Below are positions 19,294-28,581 of a stretch of DNA of 28,581 nt, piece by piece. The stretch is from NCBI GenBank assembly GCA_003254885.1, contig QANT01003909.1, positions 1-28,581 of the forward strand, given 5' to 3'. The notes under the pieces are model-generated. The model had not been told where the DNA came from, searched no databases, and saw only the letters and a program-made list of their open reading frames with translations. Both the position numbers and the translations under genes were made by a program. Source of the DNA: Purshia tridentata. Its lineage: Eukaryota > Streptophyta > Magnoliopsida > Rosales > Rosaceae. Each line of letters opens with the position of its first letter. Positions within the stretch are counted from its first letter, which is position 1.

Positions 19294-19302
19294 ATTTCCT
19301 AC

Positions 19303-21242
19303 TAATGCTTCATTAAAATAAGGGTTATTGACTAATTAGACCATCAAATTAAAAAAATAGAGAAAAGGAGGTGGAAACAAACTTTTTTTTTAAAAACGTA
19401 AATAAACATATAGTTTTAATGAGAATTTGAATTAAATATGAAGAGAAATTTTTAATTCACCAAACAGTATAGCAGTATATCACCATCAGTTGATTATGTT
19501 TGAAAGAATTATCTGTCACCACAAGATATATTTGTCGTAATTAGATCAACTTTATGTGGGACGTCTAACAACTTTCTTTAGAGCCCTTATGATTTGGGTC
19601 ATATCATATGACTCATATGTGTTTTGAGGCGGTGCTTTTTGATTACATAATGGAGCTAGCTGCTAGACTCTGACTTGTTTATATAGTTTTGTTTTGTTTT
19701 GTTTTTTTGTTTTTTTCTCTCTAATCCTCGAATACATAACAAGGTTTCTGGCTCTAAACGAAGTCTACTTAAAGAATAATGGAGTGATTAATAAATCATC
19801 ACCCAAAGGATCAGATAATATTGTACTTGGAACTGCCAAAAAAAAAAAATGGGTCAAAGAATGTGGCTGAAGGGTCCTAGTCCAAAGTCAACAAAATACA
19901 CAACTACGAAGCAACGCAAATATATAGAAGATAAATAATCAAAAACAATAGGCAAGATATTAAACTGAACAGATTACAGAATTTGAAATAAGTTTAATTA
20001 TAAATAAGTTAATAAAAAGTTTCAATATTATAAACAGGTCAATAAATTATTTCAAAATACTATTATAGTTAATATTGACTAAAATGTAATAAATCAAATT
20101 ACAGACTGTACAAAAGATAATGTAACTTTTAGAAAAAATTATGTGCACTGCCACCGATCAAAAATTACTAGTCAATAAAAAGTTTTATTATTACAAATAC
20201 TCAGTTTGTAGCTTAAAATTCCGGAACTAAATCTTAATATAATGCCTCTATCAGCCCATATTCTATATCCTAAAAGAATATGAGATAAAAAAAAGTAGGA
20301 ATTTATACCCTTACAAATCGGATTAGAAAAAAATGGCAAAAAAGAAAGACAAAAAATGTAAATGAACGAAATCAATATATAAAGTAAATTCGATACTGGC
20401 TAAAATGTAATTTGTAATAATATTTAATTAACCATTTTAGAAACTCAAATTACATATGACTAATGGATAATTTTCAAATATTTTATTGACTTATTTGTAG
20501 TTTTTTATTTGAAATATGACATTGGGAGTTTGCATAACAAAATACAAATAAGGATCTGCAGGGGAAAGTTGAAGTGGATCGAGGTCCAAACCGCTAATAA
20601 CATTAATACACAACTCGAGCTAAGTTTTATACGAAGTTCATCAACTTTAATAACATCACCATTAAGTGAAAAGAAGTTATTTAAAAGATAATATATATAA
20701 TTGCGGAAGGTTCTCACTACTTTTCATTGACAATTACTCTGCCGACAATATATATGGAAAACAGCCTCCCAATCCATAATCGATTAATGGAAAACAGCTT
20801 CCCTCCTCATATATATCTTTTTCCAATTCGTTAAGCACTTTCAGTTGACTATTGAATAAAAAGACTTTGTCTCCCTTTGACAACACCCTCACTTCACAAT
20901 TCACATGCTATGTTTATCCTTATTTCGTTTTCTCTCTTCTTGTCCAACGCCAAATAATGACAAGTATCTGGTTGTAATTCTCCTCATTATGTTATAGAGC
21001 TTTCGAACCACTCTTCTAGGTATTCTATATATATAGAGGCTCTTTTCATTGAGATCCTTCTTTTAATAGTAAATAAAAGATCTCTTGTGAGGTCCTTTCT
21101 CCTCATTATTTTTGAATGATTGAAACTATCTATATTTTAGGTCTGCAATAAAAGAATAATTTTTGTAAAAAATTAGCTAATTCGAAAATCATTTACCTAT
21201 TTGATTAAATGGTCATCATTTCAATTATTTATCAAAAATATT
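19303..21242. other. Gene-free AT-rich stretch with possible MITE
   Basis: No gene is supported. It holds a (GTTTT)n-like tract at about 19685-19720, a possible MITE (19982-20514) and a small duplication (ATGGAAAACAGC at about 20754 and 20788). Confidence 0.55.
19982..20514. mobile_element. Possible MITE, about 533 bp
   Basis: The left end TTTGAAATAAG...TATAAATAAGTTAATAAAA resembles the reverse complement of the right end, TTTCAAATAAA...TACAAATAAGTCAATAAAA, over about 50 bp with mismatches. The interior is AT-rich and non-coding. No target duplication was recognised. AT-rich composition raises the chance of accidental similarity. Confidence 0.3.
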
Positions 21243-21407
21243 TTGTTGGCGAATGATGTACAGGACTATGTAAATAAATTTGGACCTAAATCACATTTTG
21301 CAATCTCACTATTAGAGGACTATGCCAAATGAGATTGCTGGTGAGAAGTATGGTTTGTTGGCGGATGATGTACAGAAGTATTCAATTTACATCCTCACTA
21401 TTAGAGG
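21243..21407 (+). repeat. Imperfect tandem duplication, unit about 90-112 bp
   Basis: TTGTTGGCGAATGATGTACAG (first 20 of 21 bases matched, one difference) recurs at 21355, and CTCACTATTAGAGG at 21305 recurs at 21394. The order of the two anchors is the same, with an indel of about 23 bp between copies. No coding capacity is evident. Confidence 0.7.
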
Positions 21408-24400
21408 CCACCTAGTCATCATCTTTCTGACCTTCAACCTGATCGTGTCGATTCCTCAATATGAATTTGGGTTGAGGTGGCAGTACTACCCCAGGCTATG
21501 ACCTTATTTTTGGTAGGATACGAGTCAGTACATTTTGGCTCTGACATCAACAAAAATTATGATCAAATTACAACAAATAAAAAAAATAATGTCTCTTTTG
21601 ACCGTTTGGTCTGTTAACAGATATCCCACGTTGAAAATGTGAGGGCCTTATTAGTAATTTATAAGCTAATTATTTTTGGGAATAAATGCTTAGATTTCTT
21701 CACTTACTGATCCACTCTCTTCGGCCTCATCACCATGGCCGTCATCCTCTTCCTATGTCTCTTCTTCACCTTGATGGCAAACGATTAACTAAGTAACAAA
21801 CATGGTTCACCGCTTCTGCCGGGCCAAAAAGATTCGAGTAATGCTGCATAAAGCATTATATGCACCTTTCTCTTTTCCTATTTTGTCATCGTGGTCCTAA
21901 ACTATGGTGCGACAACATCAGTGTTATATCTCTTCCTCCCCAATCATGTCTTCCATGTCCGCACTCATCATGTTGAAATCTACTCTCATTATGTCCGAGA
22001 AAATGTAGTTCACAAAGAACTAGAGCTTGGTTACTTGTAAAATATTTTTGATCAAGTTGTTGATATTAATTCTATCTAAATGTCTTTTCATAATTTCTTG
22101 GTTTATTACTTGGTTTTCAAGGTTCTGTTTGTTCTTTGCATGTCAACTTGCGAGGGTACTGTGATAAAGATTAAACTCAAGCTAATTCCTAAGTTATTTA
22201 TATTTAATTGTAATTATCTCTCTACCTGGTTAATTGTGTTTTAGGCCGTAGATTTTGGATGTATTTTGTTTCTAATATTCAGCTGCATTTAAATTACATA
22301 CTTAACGTACAGCTGAGAAAGTGAACTTTCACCCCAATTATACTTCCAGTAGTACAATTCTTTCAGCACACAGCCCTCCTTGAATAATTAACGTACCAAA
22401 GCCAATTATATTCTATCTTAAATTTGTCTGAATATCCACTGAACTCACCCTGATAATTCATACAATATGTACTTCATTCAGCTCACCATTTTGCTGCTCC
22501 ATTTTCATGACAGATTCAGATCCATGTGCAGCATTCATACCATAAAAATAAAAAATAAAATCCATGTGCAGAGTTTGGCCAAAGAATTGAAAATAATTCA
22601 CAGGGAGCTAGCCCTACAAATAATAATGAATTGCACCAAATTGGTTGCAAAGTACCATTTCATTAAAGTCAGTCCTGCCATACTAAAATTCCAAATGCAA
22701 TGCAATGTCCATCACACAAAGATTCAAATCACAGTGCACTAATGAATGCATATGCACTCACATTTACTTCTATCCAGCCCCATGTGTTATAAAGAGACTG
22801 ACTTCTCACCCATCAGTATAAGCCAATAAGGGCCAAAGACCCTTCAAGGTGCCCTACGAACCTTCCTTTATATCTTCTTTCCCAGTATGTCTTATTTAGT
22901 AGAAAAGGACACCATGTGGGTCCCATTGGTAGGACGAACCTTACATCAGGTCCATTGTAATTTTCCTTATAATAAATGTTGATATTATCCAATATATACA
23001 TGCATTAAATTCTTTTTCAGTTTCCACTTTTCTTTTTTTTCAACTTGGATGCATGAACATGAAGCTAGATAGATCGATTTCTGGTTTTTTCACATATCGA
23101 GAAGCTCATAGATAGATCTTCTTGCAGAAGAAAAAGTTGAGCTCAGTGCAAAAAACATATACGTGAGTGATTGGTTAATTGATTCCATGACTTACCCAAG
23201 TCCTTTTTTCTTTTGAATTAAATCTGCGTGTTATGAATTGTCATTACATTTTGGCAAGGAGAAACATGTGATTTTCCTAGTGACATCATATTAATGGTAG
23301 CAGCTAGCACAAGCTTGTTTTGGCAATCATGAATAATTTTTCTTTTTTAGATATATAATAACACAATTTGGAATATTTATAATATCCCAAGTGAAGTGTG
23401 GCACTGAGAGTGGTAAGGTTAAACTGAATGACTCATATATTAAGTCATTATTGTGCCATTAATTTTAACCACTTAAGTCAAATACAAAGTGCGATTTAAG
23501 TTTAATGAATCAATCTAGAAATGGAGTTTTGTCTTAAAATACTTGGACCTGTTTCTAACTATCGTTCAATTATTTTTGTACATTATTGTATCACATCTTT
23601 TTATGTGGGATTAACTTCATCCACACACTTGTGATTAGAATTAAACTCATTAGGGTCCAGTGTGAGCAGTTGCCCCCACTCATAAATTGATATCCATACA
23701 TTATATTTCTTTCTCTAGCTAGCTAACATCCCAACTTTTTTTAATGCATTTCTTAAGTATGGGGTCAAGATACTTGATAAAATTCACAAAGGAAGCTAAA
23801 GCAAGGAAAATGGAGAATATTTGAGAGTTCTTTTTCTCTCAAGAAAAAATTATATGAAAACTTTCTCTAAGAAAATTTTCTAGATCCACCACTGTTCATG
23901 ACTCATATCGAACCACACAGTCTCAACATTTATTTTGAGAGTTTTAATATATTGTAAGATAATCTAGCCCATATATAAATGGATAGAGAAGAGACTATCG
24001 AAGTTAAGAAATTCTAAAGCAATGTCTATCATTAGTTCCAAAGAAAAAGAAAATATTAAAAAATGGTTTCTACTCATATCAATTTGCTATGCATGGTATT
24101 TATGAGTGAATTTATTCTGAAAGCTAAGAGAGAAAGTATCCTGCATTTTATAATTTAAGTATCTTTATCTTTTTCATTTTTAGTCATTTTTAAAGATCAT
24201 CTTAATTTACAAAATATCAGTGAATCGTAAATCATTTATCCATGTATTTTTATCATAGTAATATTTCAATTTCATCAAATATATGATGCTTATCTATTTA
24301 TCTGACCATAATTAGTAATGATATTTGTGGGTAATTGTGTTGGCTCACCTATGTACATAACGTGATAATATATAAATTACTCCAACGAATTATTTATTAT

Positions 24401-25649
24401 AACCTTCATATTTTTCTCCTACAGGATACTTAATTATCATGCCTGAAAAACAGGCTATTTTGCACTTCCTCAATTATAAAGTTCAGACAACAATTTAATT
24501 AGAAATTAGTTTCCAAAAATTTAAAAAACAATCTCCGACATGATAGTTATTAGAAAAAAAGATTAAGATCAGAGATTATATTTGAAATTAATTCGGTATT
24601 GATCGTTGAGGCATCTTAATCTCGAGAGCACATGAGTAATCAATAGGCCTGCATGCAATTTGATCATTCATGAGGAGACTTAATTAGATTCCATGGCGTA
24701 CATAAATGTGTACTGAAGAAATAAATTAAAAAAATAGGTCAATTCGGTCAATTTCTTAAAATTTAATTGTGGCAAAAGCAATTTTCATGCTATCATATAA
24801 TATATTAATTTTGGAAAATGAAACAAAATAATAATATCCCTCTCTCTTTCTGTAATTAATGGAATTAAACATTAAAAAAGAAATGGAAAAAGACTAGCCA
24901 ATGCAATCTCCTCGAGTCCTCTTCCCCTTATATAGTGAAGTTGCTGAGAAGTATCGCATATCCTTACAAAAATTGAATAGTCTTGATTGCCAGCTCACCA
25001 TTAAAATATTAAGCCATATATATATGATTATTCATAATTGAGACCACCGACTAGCATGGTGAATACTTGAATTAATACTCAATATTACAGCCAACATTAA
25101 TTAATTCCCGTCATATAAGCTTGAATTAATTAATTACATAATTTACTTATTATGTGTATTATTTAATATTATATTATATTATACAATATGAAGGATGCAT
25201 GGCCCATACCTCAAATACTATGTCGGTAACAAACGGTCAAAAACTAACAGGCCTAATAATATTATATTGAAAATATTATATCAACTTTTTCTTTCTCTAT
25301 TTGCTGAGAGCCTGAGACATGGATTAGGGAAAATAGCATGTAATTAATAAACGGCAGAATTCACTCTGAACTCATTGACTTCCAGAAGGTAATTAATTAT
25401 GAGATAATGGAAACACACCCACGTGATTATTCTATAATTAGTACTCTTCTGATCTCGAAATTAGATCAAACAAATGAATTAAGAAGGTGGAGCCTTGGAG
25501 GAGATTATAGAAAGTATAATTCAGTTATTTGAAATTTAATTAAATTACCTACTTGGAAGAATTAATTACAGCCACATCAGAGTTGTGTTCAAACCTGGAT
25601 CACATGGTCTGGGTTTGATTTCATAGCTGGCATTTTGCCCTTTGCATAA
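21408..25649. other. Gene-free AT-rich intergenic DNA
   Basis: No gene or RNA gene is supported across about 4.2 kb. Only short open frames without domain signatures occur. Small features include a near-palindrome at 23427-23449 (AATGACT...AAGTCATT) and a repeated CCATGTGCAG (about 22522 and 22562). A G-box hexamer CACGTG at 25420-25425 lies 573 bp before the GAE6 start and may or may not be functional. Confidence 0.6.
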
Positions 25650-25706
25650 ATGAAGTGGCATTTCTGTGATAAAGAAGAAAAACGAGGGCAATCTCATTGT
25701 CTAATT

Positions 25707-25928
25707 CTCCATTCCATTCCACTTTCTATCTGTAAGCGAGTAATTAAGAAGGAAAAAGAAAGTGGTCGCCAACCAACAACAACCTCTCTCTCTCTCTCTC
25801 TCTCTCCCCTTCTCTCTCACTCCATTCCATTCCACTTTCTATCTGTAAGCGAGTTATTAAGAAGGAAAAAGAAAGTGGTCGCCAACCAACAACAACCCCT
25901 CTCTCTCCCCTTCTCTCTCTCTTTATAT
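25707..25928 (+). repeat. Tandem duplication (113-bp unit) in the GAE6 promoter/leader
   Basis: CTCCATTCCATTCCACTTTC begins unit 1 at 25707 and unit 2 at 25820. The units share the block TCTGTAAGCGAGT, then AAGAAGGAAAAAGAAAGTGG and CGCCAACCAACAACAACC, with a single A/T difference in the first part. They differ mainly in the length of the CT run, which spans about 25784-25806 in unit 1 and is shorter in unit 2. The high identity suggests a recent duplication. It ends about 70 bp before the start codon. Confidence 0.92.
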
Positions 25929-25930
25929 TA
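25922..25930 (+). promoter_or_regulatory. Possible GAE6 TATA box
   Basis: TTTATATTA lies 68-76 bp before the start codon, after CT-rich sequence of the plant Y-patch type. If used, transcription would begin near 25950-25960 and leave a leader of about 40-50 nt, with the tandem duplication upstream in the core promoter. A start further upstream would instead place the duplication in the 5' UTR. Confidence 0.35.
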
Positions 25931-25997
25931 ATCTTTCTGCACTCTTCAGAAACTCAGGGCTCAATCTCAATTCAGCTCTTGTTTCTAATTCAATAAT

Positions 25998-27395
25998 ATG
26001 GTAATGGCTTCGCCACCAGACACAAGTAAGACCATAAAGCTAGAGCGCTACAACAGCTACCTCCGCCGCGTCAACAGCACCAAACTCCTCAGCGCCTCCT
26101 CCAAACTCCTCTTCCGCGCCACTTTGCTTGTCGCTCTTGTTCTCATCTTCTTTTTCACACTCAACTACCCACCTCTCTCCTCCGACCACGCTCCCGCTGG
26201 GGCCCACCGTTTACACACCAACAACTTCCTCTCCTCCGCCTTCTACGGCGGAGGTCTCGGCGGCACCGCCTGGGAGAAGAAGGTCCGCCACTCCTCCACT
26301 CCCCGCCGCCCCAATGGCATGTCGGTGCTCGTCACAGGCGCCGCTGGCTTCATCGGGTCCCACTGCTCTCTTGCTCTGAAAAAGCGCGGCGACGGCGTTT
26401 TGGGTCTTGACAATTTCAACTCCTATTACGACCCGTCGTTGAAGCGGGCCCGGCAGTCCCTCCTCGCCAAGCATGAGGTTTTCATCGTCGAGGGAGACCT
26501 AAACGACGAGCCGTTGCTCACCAAGCTGTTCGATGTTGTACCTTTCACCCACGTACTACACCTGGCTGCACAGGCGGGTGTGCGCTACGCCATGCAGAAC
26601 CCCCAGTCCTACGTGGCCTCCAACATTGCCGGGTTCGTGAATCTTCTCGAGGTCTCAAAAAGGGCCAATCCTCAGCCCTCCATAGTCTGGGCCTCGTCGA
26701 GCTCCGTCTACGGGCTCAACACCGAAAACCCATTTTCGGAGCTCCATAGAACCGACCAACCCGCCAGCCTGTATGCCGCGACAAAAAAAGCCGGTGAAGA
26801 AATCGCCCACACTTACAATCATATTTACGGCCTTGCCCTTACGGGGCTCCGATTCTTCACGGTTTACGGGCCGTGGGGCCGACCCGACATGGCCTACTTC
26901 TTTTTCACCAAGGACATATTGCAAGGCAAGCCAGTTGATGTTTATAAAACTGTGGACGACAAGGAAGTGGCGCGTGACTTCACGTACATTGATGATGTTG
27001 TGAAAGGGTGCGTGGGCGCCTTGGACACAGCGGAGAAGAGCACCGGGAGCGGGGGGAAGAAAAAAGGGCCGGCCCAGCTGAGAATTTACAATCTCGGCAA
27101 CACGTCGCCGGTGCCGGTGGGGAAATTGGTGTCCATTTTGGAGGGGCTTTTGGCCACCAAGGCCAAGAAGCATGTTATCAAAATGCCAAGAAATGGGGAC
27201 GTGCCTTTCACGCACGCCAATGTGAGCTTGGCATACAAGGACTTCGGGTACAAGCCCAACACAGACTTGGCGAGTGGGTTGAGGAAGTTTGTCAGGTGGT
27301 ATGTGAGTTATTATGGGATTGAGACGAGGGCAAAAAAGGAAATGGTCAACTCCCACAGGAAGAGTATTAGTCAGCAAACCCAGGAATCCGGTTGA
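25998..27395 (+). CDS. GAE6: UDP-glucuronate 4-epimerase, GAE6 type
   Basis: This single-exon gene encodes 465 residues. The enzyme interconverts UDP-glucuronate and UDP-galacturonate, the donor for pectin synthesis, as a type II membrane protein of the Golgi. Visible features are a cytosolic N-terminus with SKTIKLERYNSY (10-21), one membrane segment at about 40-57, and a luminal short-chain-dehydrogenase domain from about 108. That domain has the NAD motif G114-A-A-G117-F-I-G120, SSSSVYG (233-239) and the catalytic Y259-A-A-T-K263. The length fits the Arabidopsis GAE6 protein (about 460). A second in-frame ATG at 26004 gives the usual family start MASPPDTSK with better context (ATGGCT), so the true start may be there, two residues shorter. 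The coding region is clearly more GC-rich than its surroundings, mainly in third positions. No break or missing residue was seen. It is transcribed away from the tandem-duplicated promoter region and has no close neighbour. Confidence 0.97.
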   Translation: MVMASPPDTSKTIKLERYNSYLRRVNSTKLLSASSKLLFRATLLVALVLIFFFTLNYPPLSSDHAPAGAHRLHTNNFLSSAFYGGGLGGTAWEKKVRHSSTPRRPNGMSVLVTGAAGFIGSHCSLALKKRGDGVLGLDNFNSYYDPSLKRARQSLLAKHEVFIVEGDLNDEPLLTKLFDVVPFTHVLHLAAQAGVRYAMQNPQSYVASNIAGFVNLLEVSKRANPQPSIVWASSSSVYGLNTENPFSELHRTDQPASLYAATKKAGEEIAHTYNHIYGLALTGLRFFTVYGPWGRPDMAYFFFTKDILQGKPVDVYKTVDDKEVARDFTYIDDVVKGCVGALDTAEKSTGSGGKKKGPAQLRIYNLGNTSPVPVGKLVSILEGLLATKAKKHVIKMPRNGDVPFTHANVSLAYKDFGYKPNTDLASGLRKFVRWYVSYYGIETRAKKEMVNSHRKSISQQTQESG

Positions 27396-28444
27396 TTGAT
27401 TATATATCATCATCATCATCAATCATCCACATCACTGATCTCATGGCCTTTAATTTTCAAATTCTGTTTTTTTTTTCTTTTTTCTTTTGTTTTTGTAAGT
27501 TATTGTTGTGCATGTGGTCCTTGGTGTAATGGGTCCAATTGTTGCAGCTGTTCTTGATGTATCATATAGATATAAATTTCATATAGAAGAACGACATAAA
27601 TGTTAGGAAAGAGAAACAGGAGGAGAATACACAAGGTGTAGATCTTGGGAGGAGGGTTGTAAACTTGTAATAATGTGTGGTGGGCTCTACTAGAAAGGAT
27701 GTAGATCTCAGCCATTGGATTGGTATAAAAAAAAAAATTATTTGTGATTGCAACAGCAACAACAACAAAAATGACATCAAGAATCTTCTTTGCCCTTTGC
27801 TTGTTGAATATTGCATTTAATTAATTGGGTTACTATTTCTTGCTTTTGTTCTTTCTTTGGGCATCATCATGTATATTTGGGTTTTGCTTTATGAATTGCA
27901 AGTGGAGGAGATCTTAATTAATATTTCAATTCAAGATAATAGATTGATATAGATGCTTCATGCTTGGGCATGAATGCAAACAGTTGTTAATTTGGATAGG
28001 CAAAGGGGTCACCAACAAGGGAGAGAGGTAATATATATATATATTTTGTAATCATTGCAAGTATGGATTTGGGTCATGAGTCATGACTAGATGTGTAAAA
28101 GAAGAAACATATGTGAAAGTAAAGGGTTCTAATTGGGAAAAGAGGTTTTATGACAGCTGAAATGAAGTGGTGGAAAGGTTTCTGAGAACCTATAATCATT
28201 GTACGTGTTTTTTTGCATGACTGCATATTGATATGGTAGAGATGGGAGTAATTTGTAGGCATAAAATTGCACATAATTCACCTCATGCTTTTAAAATTTG
28301 TTGGTCAAACTTAACTCGGCCTAACAAAAGTACGCGTGGTTGGAAGGCATCGATCATGCCTAACTATATATTCCTAAATTTAGTGTGAATTTTCTATTTT
28401 TACTTACTTTCCTCTCGTGATTGAATACGAGGTTTAACAAATTA
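27396..28444 (+). other. GAE6 3' UTR and flanking DNA
   Basis: An ATC run (TCATCATCATCATC, 27408-27421) follows the stop codon, then T-rich and TG-rich sequence consistent with a plant 3' UTR and poly(A) region. An AT dinucleotide run lies at about 28031-28045. No further gene is supported. Confidence 0.55.
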
Positions 28445-28581
28445 TATATAAATATAAGGTTTAATATTAAATTTGATCTCTTTGTTTTTTATTTTATCTT
28501 CTAAAAGTTAAATTTTTTCATTTTACCTCCCAAACTATAAACTTTCATCTATACTCTCAACTCTATTCATTATTTTGAGTC
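28445..28581. repeat. Repeat-like sequence cut by the right edge
   Basis: Phrases such as AAATTTGATCTCTTTG, ACCTCCCAAACTATAAAC and CTATACTCTCAACTC resemble one arm of the fold-back MITE type at 4207-4614, but with different wording. Only one side is in the window, so this is tentative. Confidence 0.3.

Noticed and set aside
21735..21788. 17-codon frame in strong start context (ACCATGGCC), hydrophobic
   Set aside because: Too short, no supporting promoter or conservation evidence.
25650..25931. 93-residue open frame upstream of GAE6
   Set aside because: It is created by the tandem duplication (the protein repeats itself) and the CT runs, and has no domain. It could act as an upstream frame only if the transcript starts far upstream.
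26655..27422. 255-residue open frame antisense to GAE6
   Set aside because: It is the mirror of a GC-rich coding region. It has no domain of its own, while the + strand frame carries all conserved epimerase motifs.
28073..28087. Perfect 15-bp palindrome GTCATGAGTCATGAC
   Set aside because: Single short palindrome, expected occasionally by chance; no further context.

Overview
The window is nuclear DNA from a flowering plant, most likely a eudicot. Evidence for this: AT-rich intergenic DNA, GT-AG introns, a Golgi pectin-precursor epimerase of the Arabidopsis GAE6 type, a WEX-type exonuclease, and plant-type Copia, hAT-like, Helitron and fold-back repeats. The genus cannot be fixed from this sequence alone. 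There are two convincing host genes, both on the + strand. No tRNA, rRNA, CRISPR array or bacterial-type operon was seen.

Layout. (1) Bases 1-5128 are repeat-dominated: a truncated MITE-like element at the left edge, a possible solo LTR (about 1623-2907), a fold-back MITE (4207-4614) and a short non-autonomous Helitron (4708-5128). (2) Bases 5129-11055 hold a six-exon gene for a Werner-syndrome-like 3'-5' exonuclease of 309 residues. Its phases join exactly and all DEDDy catalytic residues are present. Its 3-kb first intron carries an antisense LINE relic. (3) Bases 11056-25600 are a long gene-free stretch. It contains a decayed minus-strand Copia element (15902-17820) reduced to a mutated reverse transcriptase/RNase H plus LTR pieces, a hAT-like non-autonomous element with an exact target-site duplication (18027-19293), a second possible MITE and several local duplications. 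(4) Bases 25707-25928 are a 113-bp tandem duplication in the promoter/leader of the intronless GAE6-like gene (25998-27395). (5) The right edge is 3' flanking DNA ending in another repeat-like sequence.

The two genes are functionally unrelated: one acts in DNA/RNA 3'-end processing, the other in supplying UDP-galacturonate for pectin. Nothing suggests a cluster. The main interest is how mobile DNA has shaped the flanks. A Helitron ends 340 bp from the WEX start codon, a tandem duplication sits just upstream of the GAE6 start, and a hAT-like element carries a long pyrimidine-rich, gene-leader-like insert. I found no convincing new protein system.
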